A stretch of 64,000 nt of DNA, taken from assembly GCF_025960875.1 (NCBI RefSeq), contig NZ_JAODLR010000013.1:1-64000 (forward strand). Direction: 5' to 3'. The notes below the pieces were generated by a model. The model ran no database searches, had not been told where the DNA came from, and saw only the letters and a program-made list of their open reading frames with translations. The position numbers and the translations under genes were made by a program. This DNA comes from Crystallibacter permensis (lineage in GTDB: Bacteria; Actinomycetota; Actinomycetes; Actinomycetales; Micrococcaceae). This document shows positions 38,109 to 47,021 of this stretch, one piece after another; the stretch's first letter is position 1; every line of letters starts with the position of its first letter.

Positions 38109-38678
38109 ATGGAACTCGACGACCTCCTTGAGGCATTGAACGCGGGACAGACCATCACGGGGGATTCGCCGCTGCACGAGGTCATGCACCGCGTCAGTCA
38201 GGATGCCTTGCGCATCACTGGTGAACTCAACGGCGGTTACCAGGAACCGGCGCGCGTGCGGGAACTGTTGGCCCAACTGACCGGCAAGCCAGTTCACGAA
38301 TCCGTGACGGTTTTCCCTCCCCTCTACTCCGACTTCGGGAAGAACATCACCCTTGGGGAGCGGATCTTCATCAATTCCGGGTGCAAGTTTCAGGACCAGG
38401 GCGGTGTGGTCATCGGAGACGACTGCCTTATCGGGCACAACACCGTGTTTGCCACGCTCAACCACGATCTTGCGCCGAGCTGCCGCGCGGACATGCACCC
38501 GGCACCCGTCGTCGTCGGCCGCAATGTTTGGATCGGCTCCAACGCCACCATTCTGCCGGGCGTGACCATCGGTGATGATGCCGTCATAGCGGCCGCATCC
38601 GTGGTCACGAAAGACGTACCGGCAAAGTCCATTGTTGTGGGCTCGCCTGCGCGCGTTGTGCGCTCAGTTCCCGACTGA
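38109..38678 (+). CDS. Maltose O-acetyltransferase-type hexapeptide acetyltransferase
   Basis: A 189-residue left-handed beta-helix acetyltransferase of the Maa/LacA/NodL group. The N-terminal helical part is followed by hexapeptide repeats such as VVIGDDCLIGHNTVFATLNHD, with the likely catalytic histidine in NTVFATLNHD. It ends with GSPARVVRSV. It acetylates a sugar or similar hydroxyl acceptor; the acceptor is unknown. The start has a strong AAAGGAGGG site. It is divergent from the MMPL gene. Confidence 0.83.
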   Translation: MELDDLLEALNAGQTITGDSPLHEVMHRVSQDALRITGELNGGYQEPARVRELLAQLTGKPVHESVTVFPPLYSDFGKNITLGERIFINSGCKFQDQGGVVIGDDCLIGHNTVFATLNHDLAPSCRADMHPAPVVVGRNVWIGSNATILPGVTIGDDAVIAAASVVTKDVPAKSIVVGSPARVVRSVPD

Positions 38679-38792
38679 ACCGCACTGTTTCAGCCTCAAT
38701 TGGATCGGGCAGATCACGCACGGCGACACCTTGCGCAATAGAACGGGCACGTCGCTGTCTCGAGGAGGCCGATTCAGAGTAGTCTGCCCACT

Positions 38793-39599
38793 ATGAAGGA
38801 TGAGGTGTACTCCCACGGCCACCACCAGAGCGTTGTCAACGCGCACGCAGTCCGCACTGCCGAGGACTGCGCAGCGTACCTGCTCCCCCATCTCAAGCCC
38901 GGCCTGAAACTGCTCGACGTCGGCTGCGGCCCGGGCAGTATCACTGCAGATCTGGCCGAGCTGGTGGCTCCGGGCGAGGTCATCGGGCTTGACCGCTCGG
39001 ATGACGTGCTCACACAGGCTGCCGAGCTGGCCGCGCTGCGGGGGCTGGAGAACGCCACCTTCGTCAGCGGCAACATTTACGACCTTGATTACGACGACGA
39101 CACGTTCGACGTGGTCCACGCCCACCAGGTCCTCCAGCACCTGACGGATCCGGTTGCCGCCCTGTACGAGATGCGTCGCGTCACCAAACCCGGCGGACTT
39201 GTGGCCGTGCGGGACGCGGACTTCCACGGCATGAGCTGGTTCCCGCAGTTGCCGGAGCTGGATGACTGGATGGACACGTACCAGCAGATCGCCCGCGGCA
39301 ACCACGCGGAGCCGAACGCCGGCAGGCATCTGATTTCCTGGGCCATGGCCGCCGGATTCCGCGACATCACGCCGTCCTCGTCCAACTGGCTCTACGCGAC
39401 AGAGGAGCAGCGCGCCTGGCAGGGCAACGTGTGGTCGGAGCGGGTGCTGCATTCGGCCTACGCGGAACAAGCGCTTGAACGCGGCATCACCGACCAGGCA
39501 GGTCTGGACCGCATTGCGCAGGGCTGGCGGGAATGGGCGATGGCCGCGGACGGCTGGTTCCTGATTCCCAACGGCGAGATCCTGGCCCGCAAACCGTAA
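38793..39599 (+). CDS. Class I SAM-dependent methyltransferase (UbiE-like)
   Basis: A 268-residue methyltransferase. SAM motif I is LLDVGCGPGSITADLAEL, and motif II/III regions follow (IGLDRSDDVL and FDVVHAHQVLQHLTDP). A downstream segment RVTKPGGLVAVRDADF is typical of UbiE/COQ5-like enzymes. The substrate is not evident. It sits 12 bases before an FAD oxidoreductase gene on the same strand, so the two may act in one pathway. Confidence 0.85.
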   Translation: MKDEVYSHGHHQSVVNAHAVRTAEDCAAYLLPHLKPGLKLLDVGCGPGSITADLAELVAPGEVIGLDRSDDVLTQAAELAALRGLENATFVSGNIYDLDYDDDTFDVVHAHQVLQHLTDPVAALYEMRRVTKPGGLVAVRDADFHGMSWFPQLPELDDWMDTYQQIARGNHAEPNAGRHLISWAMAAGFRDITPSSSNWLYATEEQRAWQGNVWSERVLHSAYAEQALERGITDQAGLDRIAQGWREWAMAADGWFLIPNGEILARKP

Positions 39600-39611
39600 A
39601 GCGGCAGCCGC

Positions 39612-41195
39612 ATGGCCAGACAGCCCCACCAGCACGAGCATTTCGACGTCGTGATCGTCGGCGGCGGGCACAACGGATTGGTCGCCGCAGCGTATCTGGC
39701 CAAGGCCGGCCGATCCGTGTTGGTCCTTGAGCGGCAGGACCATCTGGGCGGCGCGGCCGTGTCGCAGGAAGTCTTCCCCGGCACCGGCGCCTTGCTCTCG
39801 CGCTATTCGTACCTGGTCAGCCTGTTTCCGCGGCAGATTATCCAGGACCTGGGCCTGGACCTGCAGCTGATCCGCCGCCGCTACTCTTCCTACACCCCCG
39901 TACCGGATACGGACCGCGGGCTACTGGTGGACAACCAGGACGGCCAGGCCACCCGGGAGTCTTTTGAGTCCATAGGTGTCGCTGCGGATTTCTCCGCTTT
40001 CGGCGACTTCTACCGCCGCACCGGAGAGCTGGCACGGACTTTGTGGCCCACGGCGACCCAGCCCCTACGCCGCCGCAACGAGATGCGGCAGCTCGTCGCG
40101 GACAACCAGCTCTGGTCGGACATCTTCGAACGTCCGATCGGCGAGGTTCTCGAACGCACCTTTACTTCCGATCTGGTGCGCGGGACTGTGCTGACCGACG
40201 CGCTGATCAGCACCTTTGCCGGTGCACACGATGCGAACCTGCAGCAGAACAAGTGCTTCCTCTACCACGTCATCGGCGGCGGAACCGGCGACTGGGACGT
40301 TCCGCGCGGAGGTATGGGTGCGGTCTCCGGAGCCTTGGAGCAAGCGGCGCGTGCCGCCGGAGCACAGTTCCGCACGTCGTGCGAAGTCACGTCCGTCAGT
40401 CCGGAGGCAGCGGTGACGTACGACGGCGGCGGGCAGACCGGTGTCGTCGTCTCCGGTAATTTTGTGCTCGCCAACGTTGCGCCGGCGGTGCTGCACCGGT
40501 TGCTGGGCGAAGAGCCGGACACTCCGGTCCCCGTACCTGAAGGTGCGCAGGCCAAGGTCAACCTGCTGCTGGCCAGGCTGCCAAAGCTGCTCGACCCGCA
40601 GCTTGCGCCGGAGGCGGCGTTCGGCGGGACCTTCCATATCAATGAGCTGTATTCGCAGCTCGAGACCGCCCATGCGGAGGCCGCCGCAGGAAACGTCCCT
40701 AACCCGCTGCCGGCCGAGATCTACTGCCACACGCTCTCGGATCCGTCCATCCTGCCGGAGCAGCTGGGCGCTTCCGGCGCACACACCCTGACCGTGTTCA
40801 CTCTGCAGACCCCGCACCGGCTGCTTACCGCAGGGAACAACAGCAGGATGCGCCAGCAGTTGCAGGACGCGGTCCGGGCCTCGCTCAACTCCGTCCTCGC
40901 TGAACCGATCGAGGACTGCCTGCTCCGTGACGCCGACGGCCGGCTGTGCATCGAAACCAAGACGACGATGGATCTGGAAGCCACCCTGAACATGCCCGGC
41001 GGGAACATCTTCCACGGGCCCTTATCCTGGCCTTTCGCCGAAGACGATGACCCGCTGGACACCCCTGCCCGCCGCTGGGGCGTGGGCACTGCTCATTCCC
41101 GCATCCTGCTCTGCGGTGCCGGCGCCCGCAGGGGCGGAGGCGTCAGCGGGCTCGGCGGCCACAACGCGGCCATGGCCGTACTCGAAGAGGGCTAA
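39612..41195 (+). CDS. Phytoene dehydrogenase-like FAD oxidoreductase
   Basis: A 527-residue flavoprotein of the CrtI/COG1233 family. The N-terminal FAD-binding motif is DVVIVGGGHNGLVAAAYLAK, followed by VLVLERQDHLGGAA. The C-terminus carries GAGARRGGGVSGLGGHNAAM for the flavin. Family members desaturate carotenoids or oxidise other hydrophobic substrates; no carotenoid genes are near, so the substrate is open. It likely forms an operon with the preceding methyltransferase. Confidence 0.82.
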   Translation: MARQPHQHEHFDVVIVGGGHNGLVAAAYLAKAGRSVLVLERQDHLGGAAVSQEVFPGTGALLSRYSYLVSLFPRQIIQDLGLDLQLIRRRYSSYTPVPDTDRGLLVDNQDGQATRESFESIGVAADFSAFGDFYRRTGELARTLWPTATQPLRRRNEMRQLVADNQLWSDIFERPIGEVLERTFTSDLVRGTVLTDALISTFAGAHDANLQQNKCFLYHVIGGGTGDWDVPRGGMGAVSGALEQAARAAGAQFRTSCEVTSVSPEAAVTYDGGGQTGVVVSGNFVLANVAPAVLHRLLGEEPDTPVPVPEGAQAKVNLLLARLPKLLDPQLAPEAAFGGTFHINELYSQLETAHAEAAAGNVPNPLPAEIYCHTLSDPSILPEQLGASGAHTLTVFTLQTPHRLLTAGNNSRMRQQLQDAVRASLNSVLAEPIEDCLLRDADGRLCIETKTTMDLEATLNMPGGNIFHGPLSWPFAEDDDPLDTPARRWGVGTAHSRILLCGAGARRGGGVSGLGGHNAAMAVLEEG

Positions 41196-41212
41196 GAGCT
41201 TATGCGACGGAG

Positions 41213-41236
41213 GTTGACCAACTAAACTTGGTCAAC
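41213..41236 (+). promoter_or_regulatory. Palindromic operator of the toxin-antitoxin operon
   Basis: Eight-base arms GTTGACCA and TGGTCAAC flank an 8-base spacer that holds a -10-like TAAACT (41223-41228). The palindrome ends immediately before the antitoxin ATG. This is the expected position of an autoregulatory antitoxin operator, and suggests a leaderless or nearly leaderless mRNA. Confidence 0.75.
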
Positions 41237-41473
41237 ATGGGACAGTACAACGTGCAGGATGCCAAGACGCGCTTTTCCGAGCTGCTGAACCTGGTTCAAA
41301 ACGGCGAGGACGTCGTTATTGCCAAGGCGGGCAAACCCGTTGCGCGTCTGGTCAAAATCGACCCGCCCATGCAACGGCGGCTCGGCTTCCTCAAGGGGAC
41401 CGTTCCGGAGGATGTTCTGGAACCGGCAGGCAAGGAGGAACTGGACGCATGGGAACAGCCACTTACCTCTTAG
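41237..41473 (+). CDS. Phd/YefM-family antitoxin
   Basis: A 78-residue antitoxin. The DNA-binding N-terminal domain reads YNVQDAKTRFSELLNLVQ and continues GEDVVIAKAGKPVARLV. The variable C-terminus, ending in EELDAWEQPLTS, would bind and block the toxin. Its 3' end overlaps the PIN toxin gene by 25 bases. The ATG directly abuts an operator palindrome and has no ribosome binding site; a TTG at 41228 is a less likely start. Confidence 0.88.
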   Translation: MGQYNVQDAKTRFSELLNLVQNGEDVVIAKAGKPVARLVKIDPPMQRRLGFLKGTVPEDVLEPAGKEELDAWEQPLTS

Positions 41474-41847
41474 ACAGCCATGTCCTCCTCTGGGCGCTGT
41501 TCGAGCCCAGAAAGCTCTCGCAAAAAGCCAGGAGCATCATCAGAAACCGCGGCAATACCATCTGCGTCTCGGCTATCACCGCCTTCGAACTGGGCCACAA
41601 ACACCGGCAGGGTAAATTACCCGGCATCGAATCGCTCTTTGTCGGCTACCGCAGACACGTTCTTGAACTGGTAAGCGAGGAAATTCCGCTCAGCGGCGTG
41701 CATGCGTTGGAAGCAGCACAGCTCGAATGGCCTCATCGTGACCCCTTCGACCGGATGATCGCGGCACAGGCCATCGTGGAGGGATTCACGGTCATCACCG
41801 CGGATACGGCTTTGCACGACTTCGAACTGCTTCAGACAGTATGGTGA
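41449..41847 (+). CDS. PIN-domain toxin (VapC-like)
   Basis: A 132-residue PIN-domain ribonuclease of the COG3744 type. The acidic metal-binding residues are recognisable: Asp9 in LLDSHVLLW, Glu47 in ITAFELGHK, and the aspartates of WPHRDPFDRMIAAQA and TVITADTAL. It would cleave a specific RNA, often tRNA or rRNA, when free of its antitoxin. It overlaps the antitoxin gene and all catalytic residues look intact. Confidence 0.88.
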   Translation: MGTATYLLDSHVLLWALFEPRKLSQKARSIIRNRGNTICVSAITAFELGHKHRQGKLPGIESLFVGYRRHVLELVSEEIPLSGVHALEAAQLEWPHRDPFDRMIAAQAIVEGFTVITADTALHDFELLQTVW

Positions 41848-41877
41848 AGCGAGGCCTGCGGCGCGTAATATCATCTG

Positions 41878-42498
41878 GTGCAGATTTCCCTGTGGCTGGC
41901 GCTCGTAGGCGCAGGCACCGTCATCAGTTTCACCCCGGGTGCGGGTGCCATCAACACCATGAGCAATGCCCTCAATGCGGGCTTCCGCCGTTCCCTGTGG
42001 GGCATCCTCGGGCAGCAGACGGCGCTGGTCATCCACATCCTCATTGTGGCACTTGGCGTTGGCCTGCTCGTAGCCAGTTCCCCAACAGCTTTCTACGTCA
42101 TCAAGTACGCTGGCGCGGCTTACCTTGTCTACTTGGGCATCCGGCAGCTGCTGGCCAAACCCTCGGCCGACCAGGAACTTATCCAAGCCCAACGGAACGA
42201 GCCCGCGTGGTCGATGTTCCGGCGCGGCCTGTGGGTCAATCTGCTCAACCCGAAGGCGATCGTGTTCTTCCTGGCGTTCATGCCCGGCTTCATCCGCCCC
42301 GAGCAGTCGCTGGCACCGCAGTATGTTGTCCTGGCCGGCACAATTGTCATTATCGACATCCTGGTCATGTGGTTCTTCTTTGCCGCAGCGGCACGGTCCT
42401 TCCACCGGTTCACCAGGACTGAACGCGGGCAGCGCATGCTCGGTTACGTTTTTGGTGTCCTCTTCATCGGTGTCGGCCTGCTGCTGGCGTTCTTCTAG
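41878..42498 (+). CDS. LysE-family amino acid exporter
   Basis: A 206-residue membrane protein of the LysE/RhtB family with about six helices. The N-terminal signature is TVISFTPGAGAINTMSNALNAG, and WVNLLNPKAIVFFLAFMPGFI follows in the middle. It probably exports an amino acid or related metabolite. The start codon is GTG and the ribosome binding site is not obvious. A low-molecular-weight phosphatase gene follows within 15 bases. Confidence 0.88.
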   Translation: MQISLWLALVGAGTVISFTPGAGAINTMSNALNAGFRRSLWGILGQQTALVIHILIVALGVGLLVASSPTAFYVIKYAGAAYLVYLGIRQLLAKPSADQELIQAQRNEPAWSMFRRGLWVNLLNPKAIVFFLAFMPGFIRPEQSLAPQYVVLAGTIVIIDILVMWFFFAAAARSFHRFTRTERGQRMLGYVFGVLFIGVGLLLAFF

Positions 42499-42512
42499 TT
42501 AGACTCGTGGCT

Positions 42513-43010
42513 ATGTACCGGATAATTACTGTCTGCACAGGCAATATCTGCCGCTCCCCTATGGCCCAGTACATCCTGACCAAGGCCTTCGAAGATGCCG
42601 GCCTGTCCGACGAGGTGTCCGTGGACTCGGCAGGCACTACCGGGTGGGAGACCGGCCGTCCCATCGATGAGCGCGCCGCCGCGCGTCTCAAGCAAGCCGA
42701 CCTGCTCACCGCAGACCATCGTGCCCGGCAGTTCGAACCTGCCTGGTATGCGGACCGGGACCTGATCCTGGCCCTTGATATGGACCACTATGAACAGCTG
42801 CGTGGCGCCGCTCCGGATGATGGCGCCCGGAACAAGGTCCGCATGCTCCGCTCCTTTGATCCCAAAGTCGCGGACCACGGTCCCGCGGAACAGGGCATCT
42901 ACGACCCGTGGTTCGGCGACGAAGCCGACTTCGATGTCAGTTGGAACCTGATCAGCGCTGCTGTTCCGGGCATTGTGGAACACGTCAGGGCGCAGCTTGC
43001 CACCCACTGA
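42513..43010 (+). CDS. Low-molecular-weight protein tyrosine phosphatase
   Basis: A 165-residue LMW-PTP. The P loop is VCTGNICRSP near the N-terminus, with the nucleophilic cysteine and the arginine of CxGNxCRS. The general acid lies in the loop containing DPWFGDE near residue 132. It dephosphorylates tyrosine or related phospho-residues. The ATG at 42513 fits the family start; a GTG at 42507 is possible. Its end overlaps the next gene by about 14 bases. Confidence 0.9.
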   Translation: MYRIITVCTGNICRSPMAQYILTKAFEDAGLSDEVSVDSAGTTGWETGRPIDERAAARLKQADLLTADHRARQFEPAWYADRDLILALDMDHYEQLRGAAPDDGARNKVRMLRSFDPKVADHGPAEQGIYDPWFGDEADFDVSWNLISAAVPGIVEHVRAQLATH

Positions 43011-45081
43011 CAAACCGGTCATCATCGCCGTGGACGGACGATCCGGGGCGGGAAAGACCACTTTGGCGGTGGAACTGGCCGCCCTCCTGCGTGAGCACCA
43101 CACCGTTTCGCTGTTCCATCTGGAAGACATCTATCCGGGCTGGCACGGCCTGGCCGACGGGCAGCGGCGCTACCTGGAAACGGTGCTGCAGCCGCTTGCC
43201 CGCGGCGAGCGCGCAACCTGGACGGCCTGGGACTGGGAGCAGAACGACGACGGCGAGCGCCGTTCCACGGAGCCTGCCGAGATCGTCGTCGTGGAAGGAG
43301 TTGGTGCCGCCCACGCCGCCGCACGCAAACTCACCGACGTCGTTATCTGGATCCAGGCCGAAGCGGTGGACCGCCGGACCCGGGCCATTGCCCGCGACGG
43401 CGCCGGCTACGAGCCGTTCTGGGACCTGTGGGCGGCGCAGGAAGAAGCCTGGCTCGACGGCGACGATATCGCCCGCGCCGCAGACCTGCTGCTCCGTGGT
43501 CAAACCGGCGCCACCGCGGCTGCCGGTGTGCTGAAGGCCCTGGCCTCGCTCCCGCAGTTGGACGCACTGCTCTCGGTGGAGCGTTCCCATGGTGTTGCTC
43601 CTCAATTGCTGACCGAGCGGATTGATGCCCTGCCCGACGGAGCCGAGCTCTTCCGTGCCCTTTATGCAGCCTCGGACCGCGCGGTCTGGCTGGACAGCTC
43701 CAATGCCGGAGCCACGGCGGTGCCGGACCGCAACGAATACAGCATCATGGCCGACGACGCCGGGGCCTTCGGCCGCTATGCCGAACATCGCTCGGGCATC
43801 ACTTCGGTGGCCGACGGGGCTGTTACTACCCGGATCCGCTCGCCCTTCTTCCGCTGGCTGGATGGAGTGTGGGGCGTTCCCGCTGTCACCGGCCCGGTTG
43901 AGGTTCCCGGCGGATTCGCCTTGGGCTGGCTGGGGTATCTGGGCTATGAGCTCAAGCGCGAATGCGGTGGCAGCGACGTCGCGGCTGCCACCCCCGATGC
44001 CGCCTTGATCTTTGCCGGCCGCGGCATCGTGCTCGACCACGCCCGCAGGTGCACCTACCTGCTGGCATTGGCCAGCGACGCATCCCGAGATGAAGCCCGC
44101 GACTGGTTCGCCCGGACCCGGGCCGCCGTCGAAGTGGCGGCGGCTGGGGAGGGCTCCGCCGCGTCCTGCATGTCTGCCCCCGGACCGCATGGGATGCCCG
44201 GCTCCGAAACCGCTGGTTCCGTTCCGGCGGCATCAGGCGGCCCGGCCTTCAAGGTGCGGGACAGCAAGGACCAGTACCTGCTCAAGGTCCGCCAGGCGCA
44301 GGCGGAAATCCACGACGGCAACTCCTACGAAATCTGCCTGACCACGGAGCTGTCCGCCACCGCTGCCGCAGGGACGGATCCGCTGGAAACATATCTGTCC
44401 CTGCGCCGTCGTAATCCCGCACCGTTCGCCAACTACCTGCGCTTCGGCAGGTTGACCGTCGCAAGTACTTCCCCGGAGCGGTTTATGAGCCTGGCCGCCG
44501 ACGGTGCCCTGCGCGCCGAACCGATAAAGGGTACGCGGCGTCGCGTGGCAGATCCGGAGGCGGACGCGGCGCTGAAGGCCGAGCTGGCAACCAGCCTGAA
44601 GGACCGCGCCGAGAACATCATGATCGTGGATCTGCTGCGCAACGACTTGAGCCATTTCGCGGTGCCCGGTTCGCTGCGGGTCAGCCGCTTGTGCGCGATC
44701 GAAAGCTATGCCACAGTGCACCAGATGGTTTCCACGATTGACGCGACCTTGCGTCCGGACGCGTCCCGTGCGGAGGCCGTTGCTGCGGCGTTCCCCGCCG
44801 GTTCGATGACCGGTGCCCCGAAGATCAGCACGATGGATATCCTGGACCGGCTGGAGTCCGGAGCACGGGGTGTTTATTCGGGGGCGGTAGGCTACTTCTC
44901 GCTCAACGGTGCCGCTGACCTCTCCGTGGTGATCCGGACCCTGGTCCGGCAGGGAGACCAGCTGACGTTGGGCGTCGGCGGTGCTATCACCGCGGATTCC
45001 GATCCGGAAGCCGAATGGGACGAGGTCCGGGCCAAGGCCTTCGGCGTGCTCTCGGCACTCGGCAGCGTTTTTCCCGACTAA
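42997..45081 (+). CDS. pabB: Fusion of a uridine kinase-like P-loop domain with aminodeoxychorismate synthase component I
   Basis: A 694-residue two-domain protein. Residues about 8-190 form a P-loop kinase-like domain with GRSGAGKT (14-21), FHLEDIYPGW and IVVVEGVGA. The rest is a chorismate-binding enzyme: the PIKGTRRRV signature marks the aminodeoxychorismate synthase PabB type, followed by ENIMIVDLLRNDLS and PAGSMTGAPKISTMDIL. It makes aminodeoxychorismate for folate. The start is uncertain; TTG at 42997 has AGGGCG upstream, TTG at 42973 is the alternative. No pabA lies here, but a pabC gene does. Confidence 0.85.
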   Translation: MPPTDKPVIIAVDGRSGAGKTTLAVELAALLREHHTVSLFHLEDIYPGWHGLADGQRRYLETVLQPLARGERATWTAWDWEQNDDGERRSTEPAEIVVVEGVGAAHAAARKLTDVVIWIQAEAVDRRTRAIARDGAGYEPFWDLWAAQEEAWLDGDDIARAADLLLRGQTGATAAAGVLKALASLPQLDALLSVERSHGVAPQLLTERIDALPDGAELFRALYAASDRAVWLDSSNAGATAVPDRNEYSIMADDAGAFGRYAEHRSGITSVADGAVTTRIRSPFFRWLDGVWGVPAVTGPVEVPGGFALGWLGYLGYELKRECGGSDVAAATPDAALIFAGRGIVLDHARRCTYLLALASDASRDEARDWFARTRAAVEVAAAGEGSAASCMSAPGPHGMPGSETAGSVPAASGGPAFKVRDSKDQYLLKVRQAQAEIHDGNSYEICLTTELSATAAAGTDPLETYLSLRRRNPAPFANYLRFGRLTVASTSPERFMSLAADGALRAEPIKGTRRRVADPEADAALKAELATSLKDRAENIMIVDLLRNDLSHFAVPGSLRVSRLCAIESYATVHQMVSTIDATLRPDASRAEAVAAAFPAGSMTGAPKISTMDILDRLESGARGVYSGAVGYFSLNGAADLSVVIRTLVRQGDQLTLGVGGAITADSDPEAEWDEVRAKAFGVLSALGSVFPD

Positions 45082-45185
45082 AGCCGACGCGAACCGCGCA
45101 CCGGCCCGCCGGCGCCTTCTGCAAAGAAATCTGCTGCGGGGCTGTTTTTTGGACAGTGGCGCGTGGTAGACCGGAAATCGAAGTA

Positions 45186-45203
45186 TTTGGACGAGCGTCC
45201 AAA
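45186..45203 (+). promoter_or_regulatory. Probable TetR operator
   Basis: An inverted repeat TTTGGACG-AG-CGTCCAAA lies 16 bases before the TetR gene ATG. Its size and place fit an autoregulatory TetR operator. Confidence 0.7.
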
Positions 45204-45219
45204 AGATTCGAGGTCTGCA

Positions 45220-45819
45220 ATGACAACCGCCCATGTGAAAACTGCCAAGGGTACCCGGACCCGGGACCGGATGCTGGAGTCCGCCGTCGTACTGATCCCG
45301 CGGCTGGGCTGGTCCGCGGTCACGGCCCGGGCCCTCGCCGGGCACGCGGGTGTGCGGCCGGGCATCATCCACTACCATTTCGATTCCCTGGAAGCCCTGC
45401 TCGCCGAAGCGGCCGTGGGCGCAGTTCGTGAGGCGCTTGAATATCCGAGCCGCCAACTGGAGTCCGGTATCAGTCTTGATGAAGGACTGCACATGTTCCT
45501 GGCCGCGCTGGACGAGTTCGCGCCGGATGAACCCGTCAATCTGCTGTTCGTCGAAACATTCCTGGCGGCAGCGCGCGGCGGGGTGCTGCGGGGTGAACTG
45601 GCGCAGGTACTCCTGGATTTCCGCACCCGCACAGCCCGCTGGCTGGAGCGAGTGGGTTTCGACGGCGATGCCGACGCCACGGCCGCCGTTCTGGCCGCTG
45701 CGGTCGACGGGCTGATGCTGCACCGGGCGCTTGACCCGGGGCTCACTGCCGACAAAGCGTTCCCGGTGCTTCGCAGGGCCTTGGGCACCACCGCTGCAAC
45801 GGAAGGAAGTTCCCCATGA
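45220..45819 (+). CDS. TetR-family repressor
   Basis: A 199-residue TetR-type regulator. The N-terminal helix-turn-helix is TRTRDRMLESAVVLIPRLG and continues WSAVTARALAGHAGVRPGII with the usual HYHFDSLEALLAEA. The C-terminal ligand domain is unassigned. It is translated with the following monooxygenase through an ATGA overlap, and its own promoter has a palindrome. It probably senses the substrate or product of that enzyme. Confidence 0.9.
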   Translation: MTTAHVKTAKGTRTRDRMLESAVVLIPRLGWSAVTARALAGHAGVRPGIIHYHFDSLEALLAEAAVGAVREALEYPSRQLESGISLDEGLHMFLAALDEFAPDEPVNLLFVETFLAAARGGVLRGELAQVLLDFRTRTARWLERVGFDGDADATAAVLAAAVDGLMLHRALDPGLTADKAFPVLRRALGTTAATEGSSP

Positions 45820-46991
45820 AGGCCATTATCTGCGGCGCCGGCATCACCGGTTTGTCCGCCGCCAATTTCCTCAGCACCAAAGGCTGGGACGTCACCATCG
45901 TGGAACGCTCGGCCGGGCCGCGGCCCGAGGGCTACATGATCGATTTCTTCGGCTCCGGCTGGCAGGCAGCCACCCACATGGGCGTTATCGGCAGGATCCG
46001 CGAGCTGGGATACGACGTCAACCGGATCGACTACGTGGACAGCAGCGGCCGGAGCACGGCCCATCTGGGCTACGAGAGCTTCACCAAGGTGGTCGGCGAC
46101 CAGCTGCGCAGCATCCTGCGCCCCGATCTGGAACAGGCCATCCGCGAAGTGTTGCCGGACTCGGTCGAACTGCTCTATTCCACCACGATCGGCTCAATCC
46201 AGGACACGTCCGCCGCCGCGACCGGGTCCGGCGGGAAGGTGGACGTGGAACTCTCGGACGGCCGGCGGCTCACTGCCGACCTGCTGATCGGGGCCGATGG
46301 GATCCACTCGGACGTCCGCGCCATGGTCTTCGGGCCCGAGTCCGACTACTTCAAATTCCTGGGGTTCCACGTCGGAGCGTATTCGTTTCGGGACAACCGG
46401 GTAAAGGACATTCTGGCCAACCGTTATGCCATTACGGACACCTGCGGTGAGGCCATGTTCTTCTACCGGTTGCGGGACGGCAGCATTTCGGCGCTGGGCG
46501 TCCACCGCACCGACCGGCAGGAGCGCCCGGGCGATATCCAGCAGGAATTCCGCGAGCGCTACCGGTCTCTGGGGTGGCTGTGTCCGCTGGCGTTGGAGCA
46601 TTGCCCCGAATCCTTCTACTACGACCAAGTGGCGCAGATCCGGATGCCGCGCTGGCACCGCGGCAGGGTGGTCCTGCTGGGAGATGCCGCTGCGGCAGTT
46701 TCATTGCTGGCAGGCCAGGGCGCTTCGCTGGGCATGGCCGGCGCCTATGTGCTCGCCGACGAACTGGCCAAACATGACCAGGTGCCGGCCGCCCTCGCCG
46801 CCTTCGAGTCACGCTGGCGCCCGTACGTTGCCGAGCAGCAGAAAGCCGGCGTATCCGCCGCCAAATGGTTTGTTCCTGCGGACCGCCGCGCCCTGCTGAT
46901 GCGGCGGCTCTCGATGCGGCTGATCAAGGTACCGGGCGTCAGCAGGCTGGTCAGCGGCGCCGTCGTCGGTAAAATCGGGGCTGCGATCTAA
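45816..46991 (+). CDS. FAD-dependent monooxygenase (PgaE/TetX-like fold)
   Basis: A 391-residue class A flavoprotein monooxygenase. Motifs: GAGITGLSAANFLSTKGW at the N-terminus, GADGIHSDVRAMVF in the middle, and GDAAAAVSLLAGQGASLGMAGA at the flavin pocket. It differs from the other monooxygenase at 9037. The pairing with a TetR repressor recalls inducible enzymes that modify aromatic polyketides or antibiotics, but no substrate can be deduced. Confidence 0.86.
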   Translation: MKAIICGAGITGLSAANFLSTKGWDVTIVERSAGPRPEGYMIDFFGSGWQAATHMGVIGRIRELGYDVNRIDYVDSSGRSTAHLGYESFTKVVGDQLRSILRPDLEQAIREVLPDSVELLYSTTIGSIQDTSAAATGSGGKVDVELSDGRRLTADLLIGADGIHSDVRAMVFGPESDYFKFLGFHVGAYSFRDNRVKDILANRYAITDTCGEAMFFYRLRDGSISALGVHRTDRQERPGDIQQEFRERYRSLGWLCPLALEHCPESFYYDQVAQIRMPRWHRGRVVLLGDAAAAVSLLAGQGASLGMAGAYVLADELAKHDQVPAALAAFESRWRPYVAEQQKAGVSAAKWFVPADRRALLMRRLSMRLIKVPGVSRLVSGAVVGKIGAAI

Positions 46992-46999
46992 ACATCCCG

Positions 47000-47020
47000 T
47001 CCGGCTCCAGCACAGCCGGA
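47000..47020. terminator. Short hairpin between convergent genes
   Basis: Seven-base arms TCCGGCT and AGCCGGA around a 7-base loop sit between the monooxygenase and cardiolipin synthase stops. No T run follows, so the call is weak. Confidence 0.4.
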
Positions 47021-47021
47021 A

